A stretch of 64,000 bases of DNA, from contig NZ_BMTF01000006.1 in NCBI RefSeq assembly GCF_014649535.1, positions 169,434 through 233,433 of the forward strand. Reading direction: 5' to 3'. Within the stretch, counting starts at the first letter, position 1; each line of letters begins with the position of its first letter. Positions 1-10,585 of this stretch are shown piece by piece. Origin of the DNA: Streptomyces gelaticus. Its GTDB lineage: Bacteria; Actinomycetota; Actinomycetes; Streptomycetales; Streptomycetaceae. Below the pieces are notes generated by a model that ran no database searches, had not been told where the DNA came from, and worked only from the letters and a program-made list of their open reading frames with translations. Position numbers and translations under genes: made by a program.

Positions 1-1467
<1,467 letters not shown>

Positions 1468-1523
1468 GGTGTGCTCCCGGAAGTCTGTGTGGTCGTGGGG
1501 GTTGCGGCTCTGGGTGCCGCGGC

Positions 1524-2315
1524 TCAGGCGAAGGCGACGTTGTAGAGCCCGCCCGCGATCGCGCCGCCGATGAGCGGTCCGGCGACCGGGATCCACGCGT
1601 AGCCCCAGTCGGAACCGCCCTTGTTGGGCAGTGGCAGCAGCGCGTGCACGATACGCGGGCCGAGGTCGCGAACCGGGTTGATCGCGTAGCCCGTCGGGCC
1701 GCCGAGCGAGAGACCGATACCGACGACCACCAGAGCGGTGACCAGCGCGCCGAGCGTGCCCAGGCCGTTGCCGTCGTCGTTGAGGCCCTGGGTGAGGATC
1801 GCCAGGACGAGCACGACAGTGGCGATGATCTCCGTGACCATGTTCTGCACGGCGTGGCGGATCTCGGGGCCGGTGGAGAAGATGCCCAGGACCGGGCCGG
1901 CCTTCGGTGCGGCGGCCTTGTCGACCATGCCCTCTTCACCCGTGTGGGCGCCCACGACCTCCGGATCCGTGAGATGAGCCCGGAACTGCCCGTAGTACGT
2001 CAGCCAGACCAGCACCGCGCCGATCATCGCGCCGAGCAGCTGGGAGCCGAGGTACAGCGGAACGTCGCTCCACTCGGTGCCGCCCTTGATCGCGAGACCG
2101 ATCGTGACCGCCGGATTGAGGTGCGCGCCCGAAACGCCACCGGCCAGATACGCGCCGGTCAGCACGGCGAAACCCCACCCGAAGGTGATGGCCGTCCAGC
2201 CGGCGTTCTGCGCCTTGGAGCGCTTGAGAGTGACGGCGGCACAGACACCGCCGCCGAGCAGGATGAGCACGGCGGTACCTATGGTCTCGCCGATGAAGAT
2301 GTCGGAGCTGGACAC
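1524..2315 (-). CDS. glpF: Glycerol facilitator, MIP/aquaporin family
   Basis: Membrane channel for glycerol entry, 263 aa. The two half-helix signatures of MIP channels are visible: HLNPAVT in the first half and INPVRD in the second, the latter ending in Arg-Asp as in glycerol-conducting members. About six membrane segments are evident. An open frame continues upstream to 2498, but the start is set at GTG 2315 because it follows AAAGGAG with 6 bases between and gives the expected N-terminus [10 protein letters not shown]. It feeds glycerol to the kinase encoded just downstream. A GTTC...GAAC repeat at 2442-2465, about 130 bases upstream of the start, is the probable repressor site. Confidence 0.93.
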   Translation of the reverse strand: MSSSDIFIGETIGTAVLILLGGGVCAAVTLKRSKAQNAGWTAITFGWGFAVLTGAYLAGGVSGAHLNPAVTIGLAIKGGTEWSDVPLYLGSQLLGAMIGAVLVWLTYYGQFRAHLTDPEVVGAHTGEEGMVDKAAAPKAGPVLGIFSTGPEIRHAVQNMVTEIIATVVLVLAILTQGLNDDGNGLGTLGALVTALVVVGIGLSLGGPTGYAINPVRDLGPRIVHALLPLPNKGGSDWGYAWIPVAGPLIGGAIAGGLYNVAFA

Positions 2316-2416
2316 CCGCGACTCCTTTGTCCTTCGTCCAGGGAAGCCGAACCCCGGGTCCCTCCGGTGGTCCGCGCCCTCGTGTGAGGGCGTTTTCCGG
2401 CCCTTGGCGCTGTCAC

Positions 2417-2422
2417 ACCCTA
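2417..2422 (-). promoter_or_regulatory. Candidate -10 element of glpF-glpK
   Basis: Read on the minus strand this is TAGGGT, the -10 form seen repeatedly in this window. It lies about 100 bases before the glpF start and directly downstream of the inverted repeat at 2442-2465, which would cover the -35 region. The -35 hexamer is not convincing. Confidence 0.45.
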
Positions 2423-2441
2423 ACGCTTGTTTCCGTTTGGT

Positions 2442-2465
2442 GTTCGACAATGCCGACCGATGAAC
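2442..2465. promoter_or_regulatory. Candidate GylR operator upstream of glpF
   Basis: Inverted repeat with GTTC and GAAC ends enclosing 16 bases. Its first 12 bases, GTTCGACAATGC, recur exactly upstream of gylR at 3338-3349. Sharing between a regulator and its likely target operon is the pattern expected of an autoregulating IclR-family repressor. That it binds GylR is inferred. Confidence 0.6.
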
Positions 2466-2550
2466 GGCAATGCTTCCCTCAGGTGAATCAGGCGTCAAGG
2501 GTTGTGTGGCCTATAACTCGATCGTTACCGGCTACGGTCCGCCGCGACGG

Positions 2551-3315
2551 TCAGAACCGTCCGGCGCCCAGGTCCCTGGAGACCGCCCGTGCGCAGTCGC
2601 GCACCGCGGCGATCAGCTCCGGGCGCAGCTCCCCGTCCGCGCAGACCCGCTCCACGGCGCCGGTCACGGCCACCGCGCCGACCGGCATCCGCCGCCGGTC
2701 GTGGATCGGGGCGGCCACCGCGGCCACGCCCTCCCAGGTCTCCTCCACGTCGGCCGCCCAGCCGCGCGCCCGGATCAGGTCGAGCATCGCCTCGAACTCC
2801 TCCGCATCGGTGACGGTGCGCGGGGTGAAGGACTGCCGCTCGGCCTCCATGGCCTCGGTGTGCGCCACCGGGTCGTACGCCGACAGCACCTTGCCCAGGG
2901 CCGTGGAGTGCAGCGGCTGCATGGCCCCGACCTCCAGGACCTGCCGGCTGTCGTCGGGGCGGAAGACGTGGTGGACGATGAGGACGCCCTGCTGGTGCAG
3001 CACGCCCAGATGGGCGCTCTCGCCGCTGGAGCGGGCCAGGTCGTCCGTCCAGACCAGCGCGCGGGCCCGCAGCTCGTGGACGTCCAGATAGCTGTTGCCC
3101 AGGCGGAGCAGTTCGGCGCCCAGCTGATAGCGGCCGGACGCGGCGTCCTGCTCGACGAAGCCCTCGTGCTGGAGCGTGCGCAGGATGCCGTGTGCGGTGC
3201 CCTTGGCCAGGCCCAGTGAAGAGGCGATGTCGGACAGTCCCAGCCGACGCTCGCCGCCTGCCAGCAGACGCAGCATCGCCGCCGCCCGCTCCAGCGACTG
3301 GATGTTCTTGGCCAT
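2551..3315 (-). CDS. gylR: IclR-family glycerol operon regulator
   Basis: Transcriptional repressor of glycerol uptake, 254 aa, the usual IclR length. The N-terminal winged helix begins with SLERAAAMLRLL and contains the recognition-helix stretch LGLAKGTAHGILRTL; the remainder is the effector-binding GAF-like domain ending near residue 245. The open frame runs upstream to 3432, but ATG 3315 is chosen because it follows GGAGGAG and starts at the conserved N-terminus. It sits upstream of glpF and glpK on the same strand, the established gyl arrangement in Streptomyces, where GylR responds to glycerol-3-phosphate and represses its own operon. The operator-like repeat at 3338-3354 lies just upstream of its start. 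Confidence 0.88.
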   Translation of the reverse strand: MAKNIQSLERAAAMLRLLAGGERRLGLSDIASSLGLAKGTAHGILRTLQHEGFVEQDAASGRYQLGAELLRLGNSYLDVHELRARALVWTDDLARSSGESAHLGVLHQQGVLIVHHVFRPDDSRQVLEVGAMQPLHSTALGKVLSAYDPVAHTEAMEAERQSFTPRTVTDAEEFEAMLDLIRARGWAADVEETWEGVAAVAAPIHDRRRMPVGAVAVTGAVERVCADGELRPELIAAVRDCARAVSRDLGAGRF

Positions 3316-3337
3316 CGCGCCGTACTCCTCCACCTCG

Positions 3338-3358
3338 GTTCGACAATGCTGAACACTA
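3338..3358. promoter_or_regulatory. gylR promoter with overlapping operator repeat
   Basis: GTTC-GACAATGCT-GAAC, a 4-base inverted repeat at 3338-3354, overlaps a minus-strand TAGTGT at 3358-3353 that can serve as the -10. The block GTTCGACAATGC is identical to the one upstream of glpF. This supports autoregulation by GylR; the site assignment is inferred. Confidence 0.55.
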
Positions 3359-3554
3359 TCGGTCGATGTCGACCTCCGCTCGATCGCGCGGCGAAACCGC
3401 GGCATCGCTGCGAACCGGACATCCCCCCGCACAGCATGCAGTCCGCTCCGTGGGACGAAGTGACGGCCCCGGGCGCCGCCCGGCTAGGCTGGCCTGGTGC
3501 GCCTTCCACCGAAGACGCAAAGCCGACAGCCGTCGCATCCCAGGGAGTACATCC

Positions 3555-6500
3555 ATGGCCTCGTCGCCGACCCCTTCCGCCGACAGCCGGAACCGAGCCG
3601 AAGCCCTCCGCGAGGCGCTCGCCACGCGTGTGGTGGTGGCCGACGGTGCCATGGGCACCATGCTCCAGGCACAGGACCCGAGTCTCGAGGACTTCCAGCA
3701 CCTCGAGGGCTGCAACGAGATCCTGAACGTCACCCGCCCCGACATCGTGCGCTCGGTGCACGAGGCGTACTTCTCGGTCGGTGTGGACTGCGTCGAGACG
3801 AACACCTTCGGTGCGAATCTCGCGGCCCTGGGCGAGTACGACATTCCCGAGCGGGTCTTCGAGCTCTCCGAGTCCGGCGCGCGCATCGCCCGCGAGGTCG
3901 CCGACGAGTTCACCGCCTCCACCGGGCAGCAGCGCTGGGTGCTCGGCTCGATGGGCCCGGGTACGAAGCTGCCGACGCTGGGCCACGCCCCGTACACCAA
4001 GCTCCGCGACGCCTACCAGCAGAACGCCGAGGGCATGATCGCCGGCGGCGCCGACGCCCTCCTGGTCGAGACCACCCAGGACCTGCTCCAGACCAAGGCC
4101 TCCGTCATCGGCGCCCGCCGCGCCCTGGAGGCCACCGGCGCCAACCTGCCGGTGATCTGCTCCGTCACCGTCGAGACGACCGGCACCATGCTGCTCGGCT
4201 CCGAGATCGGTGCGGCGCTCACCGCTCTGGAGCCCCTCGGCATCGACCTCATCGGCCTGAACTGCGCCACCGGCCCCGCCGAGATGAGCGAGCACCTGCG
4301 CTACCTCGCCCGGCACTCCCGCATCCCGCTCTCCTGCATGCCCAACGCCGGCCTCCCCGTGCTCGGCAAGGACGGCGCGCACTATCCGCTGTCCCCGGCC
4401 GAGCTCGCCGACGCGCAGGAGACCTTCGTCCAGGAGTACGGCCTCTCGCTGGTCGGCGGCTGCTGCGGGACGACCCCGGAGCACCTGCGCCAGGTCGTCG
4501 AGCGGGTCCGCGGCACGGCCGTCACCCCCCGCGCCCCGCACCCCGAGCCGGGGGCCGCCTCCCTCTACCAGAGCGTCCCGTTCCGTCAGGACACCTCGTA
4601 CCTGGCGATCGGTGAGCGTACGAACGCCAACGGGTCGAAGAAGTTCCGCGAGGCCATGCTCGAAGCCCGCTGGGACGACTGCGTGGAGATGGCCCGCGAC
4701 CAGATCCGCGAGGGCGCGCACATGCTCGACCTCTGCGTCGACTACGTGGGCCGCGACGGGGTGGCGGACATGGAGGAGCTGGCCGGCCGTTTCGCCACCG
4801 CGTCCACCCTCCCGGTCGTGCTGGACTCGACGGAGCTGCCCGTGCTGCGGGCCGGTCTGGAGAAGCTGGGCGGCCGTGCCGTACTGAACTCGGTCAACTA
4901 CGAGGACGGCGACGGTCCCGAGTCCCGGTTCGCCAAGGTCACCGCGCTGGCCGTGGAGCACGGCGCCGCGCTGATCGCGCTGACCATCGACGAGGAGGGC
5001 CAGGCCCGCACCGTCGAGCACAAGGTCGCTGTCGCCGAGCGGCTGATCGAGGACCTCACCGGCAACTGGGGTGTCCAGGAGTCGGACATCCTCATCGACA
5101 CCCTGACCTTCACCATCTGCACCGGTCAGGAGGAGTCGCGCCGCGACGGCGTCGCCACGATCGAGGCGATCCGCGAGCTGAAGAAGCGCCACCCCGATGT
5201 GCAGACCACGCTGGGCCTGTCCAACATCTCCTTCGGCCTCAACCCGGCCGCCCGTGTCGTGCTGAACTCCGTCTTCCTCGACGAGTGCGTCAAGGCCGGT
5301 CTCGACTCCGCGATCGTGCATGCCTCCAAGATCCTGCCCATCGCCCGCCTGGAGGAGGAGCAGGTCAAGGTCGCCCTCGACCTGATCTACGACCGCCGCG
5401 GCGAGGACTACGACCCGCTCCAGAAGCTCATGGAGCTCTTCGAGGGTGTCAGCACGAAGTCCATGAAGGCGGGCAAGGCCGAGGAGCTTCTGGCCCTGCC
5501 GCTCGAAGAGCGGCTCCAGCGCCGCATCATCGACGGTGAGAAGAACGGTCTGGAGAGCGACCTCGACGAGGCGCTGCGGACCCGCCCGGCCCTCGACATC
5601 GTCAACGACACCCTCCTTGAGGGCATGAAGGTCGTCGGCGAGCTCTTCGGCTCCGGCCAGATGCAGCTGCCCTTCGTCCTCCAGTCCGCCGAGGTCATGA
5701 AGACCGCGGTGGCCTACCTCGAACCGCACATGGAGAAGTCCGACGCCGAGGGCAAGGGCACCATCGTCCTGGCCACGGTCCGCGGCGACGTCCACGACAT
5801 CGGCAAGAACCTCGTCGACATCATCCTGTCCAACAACGGCTACAACGTCGTCAACCTCGGCATCAAGCAGCCCGTCTCCGCGATCCTGGAGGCCGCCGAG
5901 GAACACCGGGCGGATGTCATCGGCATGTCCGGCCTCCTGGTGAAGTCCACCGTGATCATGAAGGAGAACCTGGAGGAGCTGAACCAGCGCAAGCTGGCCG
6001 CGGACTTCCCCGTCATCCTCGGCGGCGCGGCCCTCACCCGGGCCTACGTCGAGCAGGACCTCCACGAGATCTACGAGGGCGAGGTCCGCTACGCCCGCGA
6101 CGCGTTCGAGGGGCTGCGCCTGATGGACGCGCTGGTCGCGGTCAAGCGCGGTGTCCCGGGTGCGGTCCTGCCCGAGCTCAGGCAGCGCCGGGTGCCCAAG
6201 CCCCACACCGCGGTCCTGGAGATCGACGAGCCGGAGGAGGGCGTACGCTCCGACGTCGCCGTCGACAACCCGGTCCCCGAGCCCCCCTTCTGGGGCACCC
6301 GGGTCGTCAAGGGGATCCAGCTCAAGGAGTACGCGTCCTGGCTCGACGAGGGCGCCCTCTTCAAGGGCCAGTGGGGGCTGAAGCAGGCCCGCGCCGGCGA
6401 CGGCCCGACGTACGAGGAGCTGGTGGAGACCGAGGGCCGCCCGCACCTGCGCGGCTGGCTCGACAAGCTCCACACCGAGAACCTCCTGGAAGCCGCCGTC

Positions 6501-7067
6501 GTCTACGGCTACTTCCCGTGCGTGTCCAAGGGCGACGACCTGATCCTGCTCCACGAGGACGGCTCCGAGCGGACCCGCTTCACCTTCCCGCGCCAGCGCC
6601 GCGGCCGCCGCCTCTGCCTCGCGGACTTCTTCCGCCCCGAGGAGTCCGGCGAGCGGGACGTGATCGGTCTCCAGGTCGTCACCGTCGGCTCGAAGATCGG
6701 CGGCGAGACCGCGAAGCTCTTCGAGGCCAACTCCTACCGCGACTACCTGGAGCTGCACGGCCTGTCCGTGCAGCTGGCCGAGGCCCTCGCCGAGTACTGG
6801 CACGCCCGGGTCCGCTCGGAACTGGGCTTCGGCGGCGAGGACCCGTCCGATGTCGAGGACATGTTCGCGCTGAAATACCGGGGGGCGCGTTTCTCCCTCG
6901 GCTATGGCGCCTGCCCCGATCTGGAGGACCGGGCGAAGATCGCCGAGCTGCTCCAGCCGGAGCGGATCGGGGTGCATCTCTCGGAGGAATTCCAGCTGCA
7001 TCCGGAGCAGTCCACCGACGCGATCGTCATCCATCACCCGGAGGCGAAGTACTTCAACGCGCGGTAA
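3555..7067 (+). CDS. metH: Cobalamin-dependent methionine synthase
   Basis: Transfers a methyl group from methyltetrahydrofolate to homocysteine via cobalamin to give methionine; cytoplasmic, 1170 aa, near the family's usual 1150-1230. Domains in order: homocysteine-binding barrel (about 20-320, zinc ligands Cys237 and Cys303-Cys304 in GGCCGTT), pterin-binding barrel (about 345-620), cobalamin cap and B12-binding Rossmann domain (about 640-880), and the C-terminal reactivation domain that binds S-adenosylmethionine. The lower cobalamin ligand is in DVHDIGKN (Asp745, His747). The open frame begins at 3192, but ATG 3555 follows AGGGAG and gives the normal N-terminus. I see no B12 or SAM riboswitch in the short upstream region. 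Confidence 0.97.
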   Translation: MASSPTPSADSRNRAEALREALATRVVVADGAMGTMLQAQDPSLEDFQHLEGCNEILNVTRPDIVRSVHEAYFSVGVDCVETNTFGANLAALGEYDIPERVFELSESGARIAREVADEFTASTGQQRWVLGSMGPGTKLPTLGHAPYTKLRDAYQQNAEGMIAGGADALLVETTQDLLQTKASVIGARRALEATGANLPVICSVTVETTGTMLLGSEIGAALTALEPLGIDLIGLNCATGPAEMSEHLRYLARHSRIPLSCMPNAGLPVLGKDGAHYPLSPAELADAQETFVQEYGLSLVGGCCGTTPEHLRQVVERVRGTAVTPRAPHPEPGAASLYQSVPFRQDTSYLAIGERTNANGSKKFREAMLEARWDDCVEMARDQIREGAHMLDLCVDYVGRDGVADMEELAGRFATASTLPVVLDSTELPVLRAGLEKLGGRAVLNSVNYEDGDGPESRFAKVTALAVEHGAALIALTIDEEGQARTVEHKVAVAERLIEDLTGNWGVQESDILIDTLTFTICTGQEESRRDGVATIEAIRELKKRHPDVQTTLGLSNISFGLNPAARVVLNSVFLDECVKAGLDSAIVHASKILPIARLEEEQVKVALDLIYDRRGEDYDPLQKLMELFEGVSTKSMKAGKAEELLALPLEERLQRRIIDGEKNGLESDLDEALRTRPALDIVNDTLLEGMKVVGELFGSGQMQLPFVLQSAEVMKTAVAYLEPHMEKSDAEGKGTIVLATVRGDVHDIGKNLVDIILSNNGYNVVNLGIKQPVSAILEAAEEHRADVIGMSGLLVKSTVIMKENLEELNQRKLAADFPVILGGAALTRAYVEQDLHEIYEGEVRYARDAFEGLRLMDALVAVKRGVPGAVLPELRQRRVPKPHTAVLEIDEPEEGVRSDVAVDNPVPEPPFWGTRVVKGIQLKEYASWLDEGALFKGQWGLKQARAGDGPTYEELVETEGRPHLRGWLDKLHTENLLEAAVVYGYFPCVSKGDDLILLHEDGSERTRFTFPRQRRGRRLCLADFFRPEESGERDVIGLQVVTVGSKIGGETAKLFEANSYRDYLELHGLSVQLAEALAEYWHARVRSELGFGGEDPSDVEDMFALKYRGARFSLGYGACPDLEDRAKIAELLQPERIGVHLSEEFQLHPEQSTDAIVIHHPEAKYFNAR

Positions 7068-7186
7068 GACGCCGTTCAACGCGCGGTAGCAGGACAAGTC
7101 GTACACTTGTCGGTCCAGCGCAGGCCGGTCGCCCTTCCCACGGAAATGGCGGCCGGCCTTCTCGTCCCTTACGGAAGGTGTGCCGG

Positions 7187-7888
7187 ATGACCAGCACGGT
7201 CCCAGCGTCCATGACCCGCACGGCCGAAGGCGCCGCGCTCCAGGCCGTCCTCCTCGACATGGACGGCACCCTCGTCGACACCGAGGGGTTCTGGTGGGAC
7301 GCGGAGGTGGAGGTCTTCGCCGAGCTCGGTCACCGGCTCGACGAGGCATGGCGGGACGTGGTGGTCGGCGGGCCGATGACCCGCAGCGCGGGGTACCTCA
7401 TGGACGTCACCGGCGCGGACATCACCCTCGACGAACTCACCGTGCTGCTCAATGACCGCTTCGAGAAGCGCATCGGCCGCGGTGTGCCGCTGATGCCGGG
7501 CGCGGCGCGGCTGCTGGCCGAGCTGGCCACGCACGAGATCCCCACGGCCCTGGTCTCCGCCTCGCACCGGCGGATCATCGACCGGGTGCTGGATTCGGTG
7601 GGCCACCACCACTTCGCCCTCACCGTCGCGGGCGACGAGGTCACCCGCACGAAGCCGCACCCCGAGCCCTATCTCACCGCCGCTTCCGGCTTCGGTGCCG
7701 ACCCCGAGCGCTGCGCGGTCGTCGAGGACACCGCGACCGGCGTCGCCGCCGCGGAGGCGGCCGGCTGCCGGGTGGTCGCGGTACCGTCGGTCGCTCCCAT
7801 CGCCCCGGCGTCCGGCCGGATGGTCGTGGGGTCGCTCGAAGAAGTCGATCTCGCCTTCCTCCGGCGCCTGATCACGGGAACGCGGTGA
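7187..7888 (+). CDS. HAD-superfamily phosphatase, beta-PGM/CbbY-like
   Basis: Cytoplasmic hydrolase or phosphomutase of the haloacid dehalogenase superfamily, 233 aa. Motif I is LLDMDGTLVDTEG (nucleophile Asp plus acid Asp), motif II is the Ser in LVSASHRR, the motif III lysine is in TRTKPHPEPY, and motif IV is VVEDTATGVAAAEAAG. The helical cap lies between motifs I and II, as in the CbbY/GPH group. ATG 7187 follows GGAAGG. It lies 119 bases after metH on the same strand and is found beside metH in other Streptomyces as I recall them, but nothing in the sequence fixes the substrate. Confidence 0.85.
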   Translation: MTSTVPASMTRTAEGAALQAVLLDMDGTLVDTEGFWWDAEVEVFAELGHRLDEAWRDVVVGGPMTRSAGYLMDVTGADITLDELTVLLNDRFEKRIGRGVPLMPGAARLLAELATHEIPTALVSASHRRIIDRVLDSVGHHHFALTVAGDEVTRTKPHPEPYLTAASGFGADPERCAVVEDTATGVAAAEAAGCRVVAVPSVAPIAPASGRMVVGSLEEVDLAFLRRLITGTR

Positions 7889-8252
7889 TCCGTGCACCGA
7901 GAGTGTTTCTGTGAACAAATGGAAAAGCTCTCGGTGGTGAATGGTGCATTTTCCGTCGCGTGCAGGTGCGGCAGTCAGGGTGGGCGATAAAGGATTCGAA
8001 CAGCGAAGGCGTGAGCTTTCTCACCCGCGCGCAAATCAAAGCCTTTCGGGATCGCCCGGCGTGTCCGTTTTGCTGTGGTGGAATGTCCCGGTTCATCTCG
8101 ATATCAACGGAACCTTTTCGGTTCGGGAAATCGGCTCGCCGTCGATTCCCGCCCGCCATTCGAATACGCATCGGCGCTTCTCCGGTCCGGCATTGCCGAC
8201 GACGCCTACTAATGTCGCTTTCTCCATTCCGGAACGAGGGAGAGCGTCCGAG
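7889..8252. other. Intergenic leader region without a gene
   Basis: 364 bases of visibly lower G+C than the flanking genes, with runs such as GGAAAA and TTTTCC forming a weak inverted repeat near 7920-7957. No frame here has Streptomyces-like codon use or a convincing ribosome site. It probably holds the promoter and regulatory sites of the downstream solute-binding protein, but I cannot pick a convincing -35/-10 pair. Confidence 0.5.
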
Positions 8253-9854
8253 ATGAACCGCAAGACTCTGGTGCTGCCGGCCGTCGTCGGCCTGCTCGCG
8301 CCCGCACTCGCCGCCTGCGGCGCGTCGGGGGACGGGGGCGAGGGCAGCGCCGCCATCGTTGTCGGCACCACGGACCAGTTCGTCGCCTCGAAGGACAACC
8401 CCGCACCGCTCGATCCCGCCATCGGCTACGAAGCCGGCGTGTGGAACGTGCTCCGGCAGACCGTGCAGACCCTGGTGCATGTGCCGCGTGGCGGCGGCGA
8501 GCCGGTGCCCGAGGCCGCGGAGAGCTGTACCTTCACGGACACGCAGAACGAGAGCTACCGCTGCAAGCTGCGCAGCGGTCTGAAGTTCTCCGACGGCAAG
8601 GCCGTGACCGCCGACGACGTGAAGTACTCCATCGACCGCGTCATCCGCATCCATGCCCCCAACGGGCCCGTCGCCCTGCTCGACAACATCGACACGGTCG
8701 AGACACAGGGCGATCGGGAGATCATCTTCCATCTGCGCGCGCCGGACGCCACGTTCCCTTACAAGCTCGCCACCCCGGTCGCCGGGATCGTGCCGCAGAG
8801 CCGGTACGGGGCGAAGTCCGCGCGCGCCGGATTCCAGGTGGACGGCTCCGGCCCGTACACCATGAAGCCGGAAGTCGAACACAATCAGGTCGTCAAGGTG
8901 GTCTTCACCCGGAACCCTCACTACAAGGGGGATCTGAAGGTGCGGAACGACAAGGTCGAGCTGGACGTCTTCCCCGACCCGAAGGCCATGGGCAAGGCCT
9001 TCGACAGCCAGAAGATCGACATGATGGCCCGCACCATGTCGCCCGAGCAGTCCCAGCAGATGCTCCAACGGCCCGAAGACGGAATCAAGCTCACCGAGAT
9101 GCCCGGCCTCGCCATCCATTTCCTGGGTTTCAACACCGACGACCCGGCCGTCAAGAACAGGGCCGTCCGTCAGGCCATGGCCCAGATCATCGACCGCGGT
9201 GAGATCGCGAGCAAGGTGTACGGCACCACGGCCGAACCGCTGTACTCGCTGATCCCGTCCGGAATCACCGCGCACGCCAACTCGTTCTACAACAAGTACA
9301 ACGAACCCAGCCCTGAGAAGGCCGCGGCGATCCTGAACGACGCGGGCGTCGAGACCCCGGTGAAGCTCACGCTCCACTACCCGACCGACCGTGCCGGCGC
9401 CGGCACCGCCGCCGAGTTCGGAGCCCTGAAGAAGCAGTTCAACGACACCGGGCTGTTCGACGTCTCCGTTCAGGGAACCCCCTGGGCGAAATACCGCCCG
9501 GCACAGCTGCGCGGCGACTACGCCGTCTACGGCATGGGCTGGTTCCCCGACTTCCCGGACCCCGACAACTTCGTGGCGCCGTTCCTCGGCCGGAACAACT
9601 TCCTCAACTCGCCCTACAAGTCCGCTCTGGCGCAGAAGACACTCATCCCGCAGTCCCGCCGCGAGACCGATCGCAGCGCCGCGGCCAAGACCTTCCAGCG
9701 GCTCCAGGACACCGTCGCCGCGGACGTGCCCGTACTGCCGATCTGGCAGGGCAAGCAGTACGCCGCCTCGCGCGACGGCCTCACCGGCGTCGAATGGGCG
9801 GTCAACTCCTCCGCCGACCTCCAGTTGTGGGAGCTGGCGAAGGGCGCCCGCTGA
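8253..9854 (+). CDS. ABC transporter solute-binding lipoprotein, peptide type (SBP_bac_5)
   Basis: Extracellular lipid-anchored receptor for an oligopeptide-type ABC importer, 533 aa. A short signal peptide ends in the lipobox LAAC with Cys22 as the lipidated residue. The mature part has SBP family 5 features: a DPAIGYEAGVWNVLRQ entry region, KFSDGKAVTADDVKYSI and the later PDFPDPDNFVAPFL stretch. ATG 8253 follows GAGGGAG. No permease or ATPase gene is adjacent, so it must partner with components elsewhere or act as an orphan receptor. It ends at a strong hairpin shared with the converging response regulator gene. Confidence 0.9.
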   Translation: MNRKTLVLPAVVGLLAPALAACGASGDGGEGSAAIVVGTTDQFVASKDNPAPLDPAIGYEAGVWNVLRQTVQTLVHVPRGGGEPVPEAAESCTFTDTQNESYRCKLRSGLKFSDGKAVTADDVKYSIDRVIRIHAPNGPVALLDNIDTVETQGDREIIFHLRAPDATFPYKLATPVAGIVPQSRYGAKSARAGFQVDGSGPYTMKPEVEHNQVVKVVFTRNPHYKGDLKVRNDKVELDVFPDPKAMGKAFDSQKIDMMARTMSPEQSQQMLQRPEDGIKLTEMPGLAIHFLGFNTDDPAVKNRAVRQAMAQIIDRGEIASKVYGTTAEPLYSLIPSGITAHANSFYNKYNEPSPEKAAAILNDAGVETPVKLTLHYPTDRAGAGTAAEFGALKKQFNDTGLFDVSVQGTPWAKYRPAQLRGDYAVYGMGWFPDFPDPDNFVAPFLGRNNFLNSPYKSALAQKTLIPQSRRETDRSAAAKTFQRLQDTVAADVPVLPIWQGKQYAASRDGLTGVEWAVNSSADLQLWELAKGAR

Positions 9855-9862
9855 GCCAGGAG

Positions 9863-9890
9863 GTGCCCCGGCCCTGTCCGGCCGGGGCAC
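9863..9890. terminator. Bidirectional hairpin terminator
   Basis: Perfect 11-bp stem GTGCCCCGGCC / GGCCGGGGCAC around a 6-base loop, in the 49 bases between two converging genes. It has no T tail, as is common in Streptomyces. Confidence 0.75.
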
Positions 9891-9903
9891 CCACCCGCTC
9901 AGG

Positions 9904-10575
9904 TCACTGGGCGCCGGGACGCACCAGGCCGCTCTCGTACGCGTACACGGCGGCCTGCACCCGGTCGCGCAGCCCGAGCTTGGTCAGCACATGGCCGACA
10001 TGCGTCTTGACGGTCGTCTCGCTGACGAAAAGATCCGCGGCGATCTCCGCGTTCGACAGACCGCGGGCCACCAGTTTCAGCACCTCGACCTCGCGGTCGG
10101 TCAGTGTGTGCAGGGTGTCGGGCACCGGCTCCTCGCCGGACGGCAGATGGTCCGCGTACTTGTCGAGGAGCCTGCGGGTGATGCTCGGTGCGAGCATCGC
10201 CTCGCCCGCCGCGACCACCCGGATGGCCTGCACCAGCTCATTGGCCGGAGCGTCCTTCAGCAGGAAGCCGCTGGCACCGGCGCGCAGTGCCTCCACCACG
10301 TACTCGTCGAGATCGAACGTGGTCAGCACCAGCACCTTCGCGGGGCCGTCGCGGCCCGGCCCGGTGATCTGGCGCGTCGCCTCGACGCCGTCCATCCGCG
10401 GCATGCGGATGTCCATCAGCACCACATCGGGCTGCAGCGCCCGCACCTGGTCGAGAGCCTGGAGACCGTCACCGGCCTCGCCCACCACCGCGAGATCGCC
10501 TTCCGCCTCCAGAATCATCCGGAAGCCGGTGCGCAGCAGCGGTTGGTCGTCGACCAGTAGGACGCGGATAGCCAC
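9904..10575 (-). CDS. NarL/FixJ-family response regulator
   Basis: DNA-binding response regulator, 223 aa. The receiver domain spans about 1-120, with acidic residues VDD at 9-10, phospho-acceptor Asp55 in VVLMDIRMP, switch Thr in LVLTTFD and Lys in GFLLKDAP. The LuxR-type helix-turn-helix follows at about 150-210 (LTDREVEVLKLVARGLSNAEIA). GTG 10575 follows GAAGGAG, which overlaps the stop of the upstream nuclease gene. No sensor kinase gene lies nearby, so its partner must be elsewhere. The identification is firm, the signal unknown. Confidence 0.92.
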   Translation of the reverse strand: MAIRVLLVDDQPLLRTGFRMILEAEGDLAVVGEAGDGLQALDQVRALQPDVVLMDIRMPRMDGVEATRQITGPGRDGPAKVLVLTTFDLDEYVVEALRAGASGFLLKDAPANELVQAIRVVAAGEAMLAPSITRRLLDKYADHLPSGEEPVPDTLHTLTDREVEVLKLVARGLSNAEIAADLFVSETTVKTHVGHVLTKLGLRDRVQAAVYAYESGLVRPGAQ

Positions 10576-10585
10576 AGGGTCTCCT

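Noticed and set aside
3433..3554. SAM or cobalamin riboswitch upstream of metH
   Set aside because: The region between gylR and metH is too short and shows no recognisable riboswitch core.
2775..7349. A 1524-aa minus-strand open frame antisense to metH
   Set aside because: It is the mirror of high-GC coding sequence with low-complexity translation; metH on the plus strand explains the region fully.
7889..8252. Lower-GC gap as a trace of horizontal transfer or a mobile element
   Set aside because: No repeats, integrase or target duplication are present; it is adequate as a regulatory region.
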